Positions 46,409 to 54,434 of a DNA stretch of 64,000 nucleotides are shown one piece after another (the stretch's first letter is position 1; each line of letters begins with the position of its first letter). The notes below the pieces were generated by a model, which was given only the letters and a program-made list of their open reading frames with translations, had not been told where the DNA came from and ran no database searches. The DNA comes from Dyadobacter arcticus (GTDB lineage: Bacteria > Bacteroidota > Bacteroidia > Cytophagales > Spirosomataceae): the NCBI RefSeq assembly GCF_011762185.1, contig NZ_JAASQJ010000002.1:620001-684000 (forward strand). Reading direction: 5' to 3'. Both the position numbers and the translations under genes were made by a program.

Positions 46409-47368
46409 CTACAACGCAACTACAATTTTGCCGGTTGTTTTGCCAGTTTCTATTTTCGTATGGGCCTTTGGCAGGTCGGAGAATGGAAAAGTCAGGGTTA
46501 CAAAAGATTTAATGCTTCCATCGGCAAGCATACCGGCTATTTGTCTCATATCTTCTCCATTTGATATTACCTCCAGGCGATGCGTATAAAGATCCTTTTC
46601 CTTAACACTGGCCTTTACTTTTTCATCGGTGAAGAAGGTTAGTAAAGTAATAACGCTACCGCCTGTTTTGACGGCTTCCAGAGATCGTAATAGATGTTCT
46701 TCACCAAAGATTGGGTCTAGCACAATGTCTGCGTTTTTTACTTTTTCCTCGAATTTTTCTGATGTGTGGTCGATAAATTCATCCACACCAAGTTCAATGA
46801 TAAAGTCTTTTTTCGGTGCAGAGCTAGTGCCTATAACGTACGCACCGAAATGTTTTGCGATCTGAACCGCGTAATGCCCGACACCTCCGCCAGCCGCGTG
46901 AATGAGTACTCTGTCTCCTTTTTTTACTTTGGCGTAAGTTACCAGTGACTGCCAGGCCGTCAATGCCGCCAGTGTAGCGGCGGCAGCTTCCTCAAAAGAG
47001 ATATTGGCTGGTTTCAAGGCTAATTGCCCGACAGGTGCAGCTACGTATTCCGCGTAAGCTTTACCCTGACCAGGGAAATTAACCATGCCGAAAACGTCAT
47101 CTCCGGTTTTAAAGGTGGTAACCTCATTTCCGGTGTTGACGATCGTTCCTGAGATGTCCCAGCCCAGTATTACGTTTTTCTCATCGCCATTCAGGCTTAA
47201 ATAGTCGGTAAGTGCTTGCTGATTATTTCTCACAAATGCATCAACAGGGTTAATTCCGATCGCTTTTACCTCAATCAGCACTTCGTTCGGCTTAATAGCA
47301 GGCGTTTCCACTTCGCTAAAAATAAAATTTTCAACTCCTCCGGTCTGGTTCAATGTTATCGCTTTCAT
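46409..47368 (-). CDS. NADPH:quinone reductase-like oxidoreductase
   Basis: Zinc-free medium-chain dehydrogenase of the quinone oxidoreductase group: MKAITLNQTGGVENFIF start, GWDISGTIVNTGNEV, and the NADPH-binding AAGGGVGHYAVQIAKHFGAYVIG. About 319 residues from the ATG at 47368, the family norm; an upstream start would add 36 residues with no match. It is divergent from an AraC regulator with about 96 bases between the starts, a common regulator-target arrangement. Confidence 0.85.
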   Translation of the reverse strand: MKAITLNQTGGVENFIFSEVETPAIKPNEVLIEVKAIGINPVDAFVRNNQQALTDYLSLNGDEKNVILGWDISGTIVNTGNEVTTFKTGDDVFGMVNFPGQGKAYAEYVAAPVGQLALKPANISFEEAAAATLAALTAWQSLVTYAKVKKGDRVLIHAAGGGVGHYAVQIAKHFGAYVIGTSSAPKKDFIIELGVDEFIDHTSEKFEEKVKNADIVLDPIFGEEHLLRSLEAVKTGGSVITLLTFFTDEKVKASVKEKDLYTHRLEVISNGEDMRQIAGMLADGSIKSFVTLTFPFSDLPKAHTKIETGKTTGKIVVAL

Positions 47369-47427
47369 AAGGCTTCGCTTTTTAATTAATGTTGATACAA
47401 ATTTGCGGCTCCTTACTTGCAATTCTG

Positions 47428-47459
47428 TTGTAAAATTTTGGGTTAATTCGGTAATTTTG
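47428..47459 (+). promoter_or_regulatory. Bacteroidota-type promoter for the AraC gene
   Basis: TTG (47428-47430), 21 bases, TAATTTTG (47452-47459), matching TTG-N19-21-TAnnTTTG. The box ends five bases before the ATG at 47465, so the transcript would be leaderless or nearly so. Confidence 0.45.
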
Positions 47460-47464
47460 TCGGT

Positions 47465-48328
47465 ATGCATGTACAAAATCTATTTCAACCTTTTGAGGTT
47501 CGGTTTGTCAAAGTTGACGAGTGTCCGGTAAAGGCGCATAAGAATACTTTTATAGAGCTGGTTTATATTCTGGAAGGAAAGGGGATTTATCACATAGATG
47601 AACACCAGTTTAAATATGGTCCTGAAAATCTTTTTCTGACCATGCCTATGCATATGCATTTTACAGAGGTGAGTGAAACCACCTCGTTTGTGTTTATTCG
47701 CTTTAATAATATTTATTTAAATGCCCAAAAGGCTCAGAAATCATATAGTAACCTGGGCGACTGGATAGAAAAGCTGGAATATATCTTTCACAACAGCAAT
47801 CACCTTCAGGGATGTATTCTCAGGAACATGAGCGATAAGCCCCTGGTTAGGGCCGTGATTAAAGCAATCGTTATCGAATATCAGAGTCAACAAACCATGC
47901 ATAAAGAACTCGTCCAGCAGCTGTTGAACACGCTACTGATGGTTGTGGCAAGAAATATTTCGCTGCATCTTCCTGAAAAATCCAAGGTGACTCAAAATAC
48001 GTCGCTCGATATCATTCATTACATTCACCTGAATATTTACAACTCTGAAAAATTAAAGGCTGAAAGCATCGCTTCTCGCTTTCATATTTCACTCAATTAC
48101 ATTAGTGAATTTTTTAAAAAACACACCAATGAGAACCTTCAGCAGTATATAATCAACTACAAACTTGCATTAGTGGAAATCAGACTTACACACAGTGATA
48201 TGCGTTTGAACGAAATTGCTTCGGAGCTCGGATTTACAGACGACAGTCATCTGACCAAAATGTTTAAGAAATATAAAGGAATTCCTCCTTCTGAATATCG
48301 GAGGAGCACTGCGGTTACTGCTCAATAA
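47465..48328 (+). CDS. AraC family transcriptional regulator
   Basis: 287 residues: a cupin-like N-terminal sensing domain (FIELVYILEGKGIYHIDEHQFKYG, LFLTMPMHMHFTEV) and a C-terminal double helix-turn-helix (IASRFHISLNYISEFFKK, then RLNEIASELGFTDDSHLTKMFKKYKGIPPSEYRR). Divergent from the quinone reductase-like gene, its likely target. Confidence 0.88.
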   Translation: MHVQNLFQPFEVRFVKVDECPVKAHKNTFIELVYILEGKGIYHIDEHQFKYGPENLFLTMPMHMHFTEVSETTSFVFIRFNNIYLNAQKAQKSYSNLGDWIEKLEYIFHNSNHLQGCILRNMSDKPLVRAVIKAIVIEYQSQQTMHKELVQQLLNTLLMVVARNISLHLPEKSKVTQNTSLDIIHYIHLNIYNSEKLKAESIASRFHISLNYISEFFKKHTNENLQQYIINYKLALVEIRLTHSDMRLNEIASELGFTDDSHLTKMFKKYKGIPPSEYRRSTAVTAQ

Positions 48329-48551
48329 GCCCCGCATCTTCAACCTTTACCGGAATCGCCGTATCAAGTCCGACACTACATTTAGATGTGAGTGATTTTT
48401 CATTTAAACCACCGGATTTATAGACAGCGCTAAGCGGTTACAAAACCCAAGTTTATCCTCCGGACGCAGCCTCCCCGAGAACACCGCGTTGACATTTAAG
48501 GGTGGGACCCCTTCACCATCGATTGCTCTTATCCCATGGTGGCAACTGGAT

Positions 48552-49073
48552 TTAGTTGTTCTTGTTGGTTTTAAATCCGTAAATGGTCGTCTGCATACCA
48601 GCGATTTTCCATTTCCCGTCTACTTTTTCCATCAGCCTTGTTTCGCGTTTCAGGCCGCGTAGGGAGTCCTGTTGCTCATACGTAACCCACGCTCCCTTCC
48701 CGTAAAGCCTTACGTCAATTTTATCCAATAGCTTCGGGACAGGTTCAGGTGCTGGATGCTCTTCAAAAAACGTCTTGACAAATTGACTAATCTCGTCCCA
48801 ACCTACTGATTCTGAAAAAGTACTATCCGTAAAATTCAAGTAGGTTTTGGTGATGTCCGGGTCGTGCAACCAATTTTCAGTCCACGCATCGTAGTTTCGC
48901 TGAAAAGCATCTTTTGTTTCGTTGTTCAATCTCGCTAAGATGGCTGCCTTCTCCTCATCAACAGTTGTCTCCTGATTTCCTTCGACGGCTCTCTTGCCTT
49001 TCTGGGATTCTTGACAACTTGAAAGGATAACCAACAGTGTTAACGTAACGAATGCTAGGTTTTTTGTTTTCAT
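48552..49073 (-). CDS. NTF2-like (SnoaL/DUF4440-type) lipoprotein
   Basis: 173 residues with lipobox ILSSC. The mature part has a charged linker, then FQRNYDAWTENWLHDPDITKTYLNFTD and VRLYGKGAWVTYEQQDS, ending KVDGKWKIAGMQTTIYG, the strand pattern of NTF2-like proteins. Function unknown. Confidence 0.7.
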   Translation of the reverse strand: MKTKNLAFVTLTLLVILSSCQESQKGKRAVEGNQETTVDEEKAAILARLNNETKDAFQRNYDAWTENWLHDPDITKTYLNFTDSTFSESVGWDEISQFVKTFFEEHPAPEPVPKLLDKIDVRLYGKGAWVTYEQQDSLRGLKRETRLMEKVDGKWKIAGMQTTIYGFKTNKNN

Positions 49074-49107
49074 TTTCTGTTTTTAGTAGGAATTTATTAA
49101 AAGTTTA

Positions 49108-49245
49108 TTAAATGACCAATGCATTCGCTGGCATGACAAGCGGTGTATGCTGGATATTGCCTTTTGAATTGTGTGGACAGGACATCAAGTACATAAAGCC
49201 TTTTGGTCTGGGTACATACGTAATGTCGATACCCCAGATCGTTCC
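49108..49245 (-). pseudogene. IS3-family transposase (OrfB) fragment
   Basis: Minus-strand translation gives IWGIDITYVPRPKGFMYL, the conserved catalytic-core entry of IS3 OrfB (usual WxTDITYxxxxxGFxYL) with the first Asp of the DDE triad. The sequence degrades after that and stops at 49108. No terminal repeats seen. Confidence 0.55.
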
Positions 49246-49256
49246 ATTGGACCGTT

Positions 49257-49376
49257 TGCAATAATACTATTCGGCAAAATCAGGCCATCCATGACTAGCA
49301 CCAAATGCCTTCTGATAAAATGCAATTGCTTCTGTACCATTTCCGACAGTGGGCGTAGGAACAATGATTGCTTTCG
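49257..49376 (-). pseudogene. VOC/glyoxalase-like fragment
   Basis: Minus-strand translation reads IIVPTPTVGNGTEAIAFYQK then AFGASHGWPDFAE, the beta-alpha unit of VOC/PhnB-type proteins (EAIxFYxKAFGA). It ends at a stop just before the IS3 fragment, suggesting the IS element once cut into the gene and both decayed. Confidence 0.45.
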
Positions 49377-49560
49377 TAGTCTCTCATCCTGGCTTACATT
49401 AATCACTCCCTTTAATGATTGAAATATCGCTTCGATGACCAATGGCAGCTTCCTCCTAATCCGATTCTGTTTGTGGACGACATATTCTATGATTTTTGAC
49501 TGAGTCACGGATTTTTTGTGTACATTTTATCCGATCTTATTCTCTTTCTTAAAAGCTTTG

Positions 49561-49908
49561 ATGAAAGCTGCTCCACTTACCCGAATCGATATTGCCGAAC
49601 TAACCCGAGCGGTAACAGATAGCTATGCAAATTTCAGCGTCGCTGAATTGAATGACCACGTTGTGAGGCTAAGTGTAATGACCGAAAGTTATTACTGGCA
49701 TTACCATCCCAATTCGGATGAGACGTTCATGACAGTTGAAGGTGTTTTGCTAATTGATCTGGAAACGGAAACCATTGAATTACTACCTGGGCAACTTTTT
49801 ACAATTCCCAAAAACATCGTCCACCGGACCCGGCCCAAGGGAGAACGTTCAGTGAATATTACGATAGAACATTCCCAGCTCGAGACAGTTACGACTACTC
49901 AGCCTTAA
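49561..49908 (+). CDS. Small cupin-domain protein
   Basis: 115 residues from the ATG at 49561. Single cupin: YYWHYHPNSDETFMTVEGVLLIDL with the first metal motif (HxHx3-4E), then LLPGQLFTIPKNIVHRTRP with the second motif His. Possibly a metal-dependent isomerase or binding protein. Its 3' end overlaps the convergent NTF2-like relic. Confidence 0.8.
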   Translation: MKAAPLTRIDIAELTRAVTDSYANFSVAELNDHVVRLSVMTESYYWHYHPNSDETFMTVEGVLLIDLETETIELLPGQLFTIPKNIVHRTRPKGERSVNITIEHSQLETVTTTQP

Positions 49909-50245
49909 TAACAAATGCCGCCAATTCGGCCATCTTACCATCGCGAAATCACCAAACATCGCAGTAGGTATAGCTGGCCACTTTTCCATCTACATCCTTC
50001 ATGTCGATTTTGCCAAGTGCAATAACAAAATCTCCTTCTGCTATTAACTTTTCAACCATAAATTTCGGTGGCTCCAAATAGGTTGCTGCCATGTACTGCC
50101 GGACGGCTTCCTTTCCATGCAAAGTCTGCTCACCTACAAATGTCCAAACCGTGTCATCTGTACAGAACAATAAAAATCTCTCATAATCACCTTTGGTAAT
50201 TGCAGCATTTGCTTCTTCCAATATTTGCTTGTTGTTCACACCCAT
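49895..50245 (-). pseudogene. SnoaL-like protein interrupted by an in-frame TGA
   Basis: Starts MGVNNKQILEEANAAITKGD, with FLLFCTDDTVWTFVGEQTLHG, and stops at TGA (49949-49951) after YTYCDVW. The same frame goes on FRDGKMAELAAFVIKAE to TAG at 49895, the standard SnoaL end where W-R-F-R-D-G-K is expected. A CGA to TGA change would account for the stop. The truncated product might still fold partly. Confidence 0.75.
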
Positions 50246-50465
50246 GACTAGTTTTGTTTGACGTTTATTGCATTTGCAGCTTACGACAGCCAGATCTCTT
50301 ATTCTCTCTTCCCCTCTTGTGATTAGGCTTCACAAAAGCAGTGCCGAAGGTTTTACCTACACAGTAAAAAAATTCATTATAAGTAATAAGGTATGACATA
50401 AGGCTGTCACTACACCATCTGACCTTTGTGGAAACAAAAACAAATCATCGTTAACGCAAATCAAA

Positions 50466-50858
50466 ATGGAAAAGAACACGACGGATCCCTGGGAATGGGG
50501 CAAGTACACCAATTCAGTACAGGCAGTAGAAATTAAGCAGCCTGAAGGAACACTTTACTGTTCGGGGCAGGTTGCAATCGATGCCAACGGCCAGCCTGTT
50601 GCCGCCGATATGAATACGCAATTGGAACTGACCATCCAGAATCTGGAGCAGCTTATCGCCGAGGCAGGTTATCAACCCAGCGGTGTTGTACGGTTGAATG
50701 TTTACACGACATCCACCCAGGAATTTTTCACCAGCTGCGTTCAGACTTATCAGGGCTGGATTGCAAAGCACGGAATCAAACAAGCGACTACCCTGCTGGA
50801 AGTTAAGGCGTTGTTTGGAGGACTTACTGTTGAACTGGAGGCCACTGTAGTTAAATAG
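50466..50858 (+). CDS. RidA-family protein
   Basis: 130 residues, cytosolic RidA/YjgF domain: GTLYCSGQVAIDANGQPVAA, DMNTQLELTIQNLEQLIAEAG, VVRLNVYTT and VEVKALFGGLTVELEATVVK-like ending (LLEVKALFGGLTVELEA). Probably an enamine/imine deaminase or a relative; the usual C-terminal Arg-x-x-L-P motif is replaced by KALFGG, so activity is uncertain. It precedes a WYL regulator, with a terminator between. Confidence 0.85.
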   Translation: MEKNTTDPWEWGKYTNSVQAVEIKQPEGTLYCSGQVAIDANGQPVAADMNTQLELTIQNLEQLIAEAGYQPSGVVRLNVYTTSTQEFFTSCVQTYQGWIAKHGIKQATTLLEVKALFGGLTVELEATVVK

Positions 50859-50879
50859 TCACTGCTTGCGTTTTAGTTG

Positions 50880-50904
50880 AAAGAGCCCGAAATCGGGCTC
50901 TTTT
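50880..50904 (+). terminator. Intrinsic terminator
   Basis: AAAGAGCCCG and CGGGCTCTTT with an AAAT loop, followed by a short T run. It lies 21 bases behind the RidA stop. Its symmetric A and T flanks could work in both directions. Confidence 0.8.
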
Positions 50905-50945
50905 GCTTACTTGGTATTGGTCAACAAACGCTATATTCGAATGAT

Positions 50946-51956
50946 ATGAACGATTCCGAAGTTACACGTCTTTCCCGCCTGGTAGCCCTGCTGACATTGC
51001 TGCAAACGAAGCGTACGGTGAGCGCGACTGAGTTGGCCAAGCGTTTTTCAGTAAGCACCCGCACCATCTACCGGGATATCAGGACCCTGGAAAGTGGGGG
51101 CATCCCGATCGTCACCCACGAGGGGAAAGGCTATGCGATGCTGGAAGGCTACCGCCTGCCACCCGTTATGTTTACCCGGGAAGAAGCAATGGCATTGCTT
51201 ATCGCCGAAAAACTGGCAGCAAGGCTCACAGATTCCGCCACGGGGCAGCTCATGGGCGCGGCAATGGACAAGCTTCGAGCTGCCCTGCGACATTCGGACC
51301 GCGACCATCTGGAAACAGTCGCCCCTTATATACTGGTGATGGAACCGGCCACTAGTTCCGAAAGGCCCAATACCTACCAGCAACTGGTCACCGCCGTCAC
51401 AGCGCACCTGGTTGTGCAGATCGGTTATCAGGCAGCGGAAACCGGCGAGGCTACTCTCCGCGAAATTGAGCCTATTGGTCTTTATCTCAGCCAGCATTGG
51501 CATGTGGTAGCCTATTGTCGGCTGCGGCAAGCATTCAGGAATTTCCGTTTAGACCGCATTAGTAGTCTGATTATTTCTCATGAATTCTTCCCTGCACGTC
51601 CGGAGACATTGCAACAATATTGGGCTGATGAAGCGAAAAGACGGGAGAAGGAAAAAGTGGTGATCCGCTTCAACCCCCAGTCGGTGTTACCCGCCCAGAT
51701 TCAGCATTTTCACGACACGAAGCATCAATACGGCTGGACACATGAACAAATTCTGCACGACGGCAGCATGGAAGTTGTGTTTCTGGTAGGTTCACTGCCT
51801 TACCTTGCGACCTGGCTGTTACCCTTTGCAGGCGCTGTTGCAATCATTGAACCCGCTGCGTTGGAGGAATATCTATCCGACCTTGCGCAGCGGGCGCATG
51901 TTTCTTTTTACAACCCGACAATCACATTGACGCCGAAATCAGGCATACGATCGTAA
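50946..51956 (+). CDS. HTH and WYL-domain transcriptional regulator (YafY-like)
   Basis: 336 residues from the ATG at 50946. N-terminal helix-turn-helix (LSRLVALLTLLQ, VSATELAKRFSVSTRTIYRDI) with linker PIVTHEGKGYAMLEGYRLPP, and a WYL domain (REIEPIGLYLSQHWHVVAYCR, FRLDRISSL). Many such regulators act on the adjacent gene; here the flavin reductase and RidA genes flank it. An upstream in-frame TTG would read through the terminator, so the ATG is chosen. Confidence 0.88.
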   Translation: MNDSEVTRLSRLVALLTLLQTKRTVSATELAKRFSVSTRTIYRDIRTLESGGIPIVTHEGKGYAMLEGYRLPPVMFTREEAMALLIAEKLAARLTDSATGQLMGAAMDKLRAALRHSDRDHLETVAPYILVMEPATSSERPNTYQQLVTAVTAHLVVQIGYQAAETGEATLREIEPIGLYLSQHWHVVAYCRLRQAFRNFRLDRISSLIISHEFFPARPETLQQYWADEAKRREKEKVVIRFNPQSVLPAQIQHFHDTKHQYGWTHEQILHDGSMEVVFLVGSLPYLATWLLPFAGAVAIIEPAALEEYLSDLAQRAHVSFYNPTITLTPKSGIRS

Positions 51957-52086
51957 TATCTATCATTTTTTTACGGATCGAGAAACTGTTGTCCCAATTT
52001 GCCCTACCTGTTGTCTTATACCCCCTAATTATCTTAATGCTACAAATGATAGCTTTGCTGAAGCACGAATTTTAAAATCAACAGAC

Positions 52087-52200
52087 ATGGAAACCATCGA
52101 CAATTGGGTGGTAAAGGATATTCACGCTGCTGTGGATTTCTTTTCTAAAAGCCTAGGCACGACCGCGTGTTTACATAGCAAGAAACGGGTTTGTATGTGA
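52087..52200 (+). pseudogene. Short VOC-like N-terminal remnant
   Basis: A 37-residue frame starting METIDNWVVKDIHAAVDFFS. The VKDIxAAVxFFSKxLG pattern resembles the start of VOC/glyoxalase proteins, and the remainder is lost. The flanking 51957-52086 and 52201-52241 show nothing else. Low certainty. Confidence 0.3.
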
Positions 52201-52241
52201 CGGAAGATTGAGGTGATTTGATGTAAAAAACAACACGTACG

Positions 52242-52922
52242 ATGCATCAAATAAGTAATCCTTCAATTTTATACTTTGGAACTCCCGTCGTTTTAGTAGG
52301 AACTACAAATAGCGACGAAACCTTCAATCTCGCACCCATTTCGTCCGCATTTTGGCTGGGCTATCGCTGTATGATCGGGATTTCAGCACATTCCAAAACA
52401 ACAGAAAACATCCTACGGACACGAGAATGTGTGCTGAACCTTCCGTCTGTGGATCAAGTCGATGCTGTCGACCGGCTAGCACTTTTAACGGGAACCAATC
52501 CTGTACCTTCCGGGAAAGTTGCAAAAGGTTATGCACATGAAGCCGACAAATTTAATAGGGCAGGTTTAACGCCCGGGAAGTCGGAGATTGTCGGGGCGCC
52601 GCGTGTTTTAGAATGTCCGGTTCACCTCGAAGCCAAATTTGTGGCAATCCATCCTTTTGCCGCCGAAACTGGCATTGACAATATCCGAAGTCTTACAATG
52701 GAATTAAAAATTGTCCGCGTACATTTGGACGACTCCATACTTTGTGACCAAAATCCTAACCATGTCGACCCTGAAAAGTGGAGGCCACTCATTATGAGTT
52801 TTCAGCAATTTTACGGACTTGGCTCGCAAATACATCCTTCTAAGCTTGCATCTGTACCCGAGCGGCTATACAGAACTCCCGATACGGAATCTGCAAATTA
52901 CCTAAGGCAATTTGGCGCTTAA
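52242..52922 (+). CDS. Flavin reductase family (DIM6/NTAB-like) protein
   Basis: 226 residues of the flavin reductase-like FMN-binding split-barrel family: GTPVVLVGTTNSDETFNLAPISSAFW (positions 10-35), IGISAHSKTTENILRT, ECVLNLPSVDQVD and EAKFVAIH. Likely binds FMN and supplies reduced flavin or reduces a small substrate. It follows the WYL regulator in the same direction. Confidence 0.85.
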   Translation: MHQISNPSILYFGTPVVLVGTTNSDETFNLAPISSAFWLGYRCMIGISAHSKTTENILRTRECVLNLPSVDQVDAVDRLALLTGTNPVPSGKVAKGYAHEADKFNRAGLTPGKSEIVGAPRVLECPVHLEAKFVAIHPFAAETGIDNIRSLTMELKIVRVHLDDSILCDQNPNHVDPEKWRPLIMSFQQFYGLGSQIHPSKLASVPERLYRTPDTESANYLRQFGA

Positions 52923-52936
52923 AAACCCCCTTTAAA

Positions 52937-52950
52937 AATGCCCGGGCATT
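52937..52950. repeat. 14-bp perfect palindrome AATGCCCGGGCATT
   Basis: It lies 15 bases behind the flavin reductase stop. It could be a short terminator hairpin or a protein site; no T run follows. Confidence 0.5.
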
Positions 52951-53134
52951 CGGTTGACGTTCGGTAAATACACAAATGATTCGTGGGGTTGGGATTATTT
53001 GCGTATTCGCTTGCCAAAGGCGATACATTGTTCTTAAGGAGTGTGAATCCTATAATCAAATGGCAGGTGGCTTGGATAAAAAAATAGCTACAATCCAGAC
53101 TAGAAAAAGACATATGTACTGGGACAGTTGATTT

Positions 53135-53623
53135 TCAACGTAACCTACCGCTTACCGGCCCAACTATCACTTCTGACCGCCGCAGTTTGAAGACATCAAC
53201 ATATGACAATCCTGTGAAACAACAGAATAAGCCTTTTCAATTCTGCCTCTGATAATGCAGATCTATCTACTTCGTGTTTAGGAAGTTTGAAACCGTAAAA
53301 CGGATCTTTATTCAAAATCCGCGTTTCACACATATTAAGACTATCTTTTTAAAGTTTGCGAGATACTTCATACTAGAATTGTGGCCACAGTTTTTTTGGG
53401 TTTTCAGCCAAAATTCGCACTGAGCGATAAACTCATAGTCCAAGCTCTGGATGCTTAGATCACTTAGGCCATATTTCGACTTTATGAAACCACGAGTGTG
53501 CTCGAGCGTGATTTCAATCCTTTTCCCGTCCACCATTAATCGCACGTAAATCGGAAGTTTACCCTTTACGTAGTTGCTGCGCTTCTTTGGATAAAATAGC
53601 AGCGTGAGGCTTTTTGTTAGCAT
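53135..53623 (-). pseudogene. Tyrosine integrase relic (Bacteroidota phage/ICE type)
   Basis: The frame from 53623 begins with the arm-binding domain of Bacteroidota integrases (LTLLFYPKKRSNYVKGKLPIYVRLMVDGK, positions 7-35), with an internal deletion, then a core-binding part ending KYLANFKKIVLICVKRG. One frameshift later it continues DPFYGFKLPKHEVDRSALSE (53200-53310), and after another shift and a gap TGLSYVDVFKL. The catalytic R-H-x-x-R-Y core is lost. Intact members are about 400 residues. It lies next to the tmRNA 3' end, a favoured target of such integrases. Confidence 0.75.
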
Positions 53624-53706
53624 AGAATTTTTTTTAGATGATAAAAAAGCAAAAAGCCTACAAAATCATTGATTTGCAGGCTTTTGATGCTTTTTGTAAT
53701 TGATGC

Positions 53707-53785
53707 TGGTGGAGATGCAGGGAGTCGAACGGCACGGGCCGCCCCGCCTGATCCAGATCAAGGAAACACTGCGCCTTTACATGAA
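53707..53785 (-). repeat. Degenerate second copy of the tmRNA 3' end (att scar)
   Basis: 53710-53730 is identical to 53819-53839, the last part of the tmRNA gene. Similarity continues through CCAGATCA-GGAAAC-CTGCGCC, interrupted by a 17-base insertion. Unlike the functional copy, this one encodes the terminal CCA (tgg at 53707-53709 on the plus strand), but its T-stem does not pair. It fits an att site left by an integrated element. Confidence 0.65.
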
Positions 53786-53815
53786 AAAGCCGCCTCCCGA
53801 TCAGGAAACGGCTTT

Positions 53816-54187
53816 CAGTGGAGATGCAGGGAGTCGAACCCTGGTCCAGATCAGGGAAACCCTGCGCCTTCTACATGCTTATCCGTGATTGAATTGTAGG
53901 GCTTGACAAGGTACACGGCGGACCCGCATCAAAGCCTTAGATACTGGTGTCTCGTTGGTTTTCCGTATCACTATTCCAACCAGCGCTGATTTGCGACACC
54001 CCGGGGCCCAACCATCAGCACGTAGGTTGGAGGGATGATGGCATTTGTTTAATCCTCCGGATTAAGCAGCCATGGCGTAAGTAGATTCGCCAGTTATTGT
54101 TTGAGACCATTATTTACGGGAGGTAATCTCAACTCCCGACATGCTTACACACAGACTTCCAACCCGCTGTCAATTCCAGTCACCCCC
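53816..54187 (-). ncRNA. ssrA: Transfer-messenger RNA (tmRNA)
   Basis: The 5' end GGGGGTGACTGGAATTGACA (54187 downward) and the 3' tRNA-like end GGGTTCGACTCCCTGCATCTCC are the conserved tmRNA termini and pair as the acceptor stem (with G-U pairs). The tag frame at 54062-54091 reads GESTYAMAA then TAA, starting at a GGC resume codon. Length about 370. Rescues ribosomes stalled on broken mRNA together with SmpB. The genome has CTG where CCA is expected at the 3' end, so CCA must be added by the tRNA nucleotidyltransferase, or the end was rebuilt by an integrated element. Confidence 0.93.
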
Positions 54188-54198
54188 AATTTTGTTAA

Positions 54199-54233
54199 CT
54201 TTTTGCTTTTTGCTTTTAGCTTTTAGCTTTTAG
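54199..54233. repeat. Five 7-base tandem repeats upstream of tmRNA
   Basis: Two CTTTTTG followed by three CTTTTAG units, 12-46 bases upstream of the tmRNA 5' end, so within its promoter. Copy number change could alter promoter spacing. The rest of 54234-54434 shows only simple repeats of an ATTCACTCATTC type near the end of the receptor gene. Confidence 0.6.
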
Positions 54234-54434
54234 CCTGATCGAATGTTACCAGGTTAAAGTTTCATTGCAAGGGTATTTACACCGGGAAAAGAAAGAAAGT
54301 TCAGGCACCAAAAAACTTTTTAACTAAACCATTCCTAACTACTTGAAAACAAAATCATTCCCATCTCAAATTCACTTATTCACTCATCGCCCGGCGACCC
54401 GGTCAAAATTCACTCATTCAAAATTCAACATTCA

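Noticed and set aside
49185..49508. A 107-codon minus-strand frame
   Set aside because: It runs through VOC and IS3 fragments in a different frame and matches neither family.
53669..53899. Plus-strand frames rich in PDQGNPAP-type repeats
   Set aside because: They translate the antisense of tmRNA and its duplicate.
53700..54060. Possible CRISPR-like direct repeats
   Set aside because: Only two copies and both match the tmRNA 3' end, so they are explained by tmRNA and an att scar.
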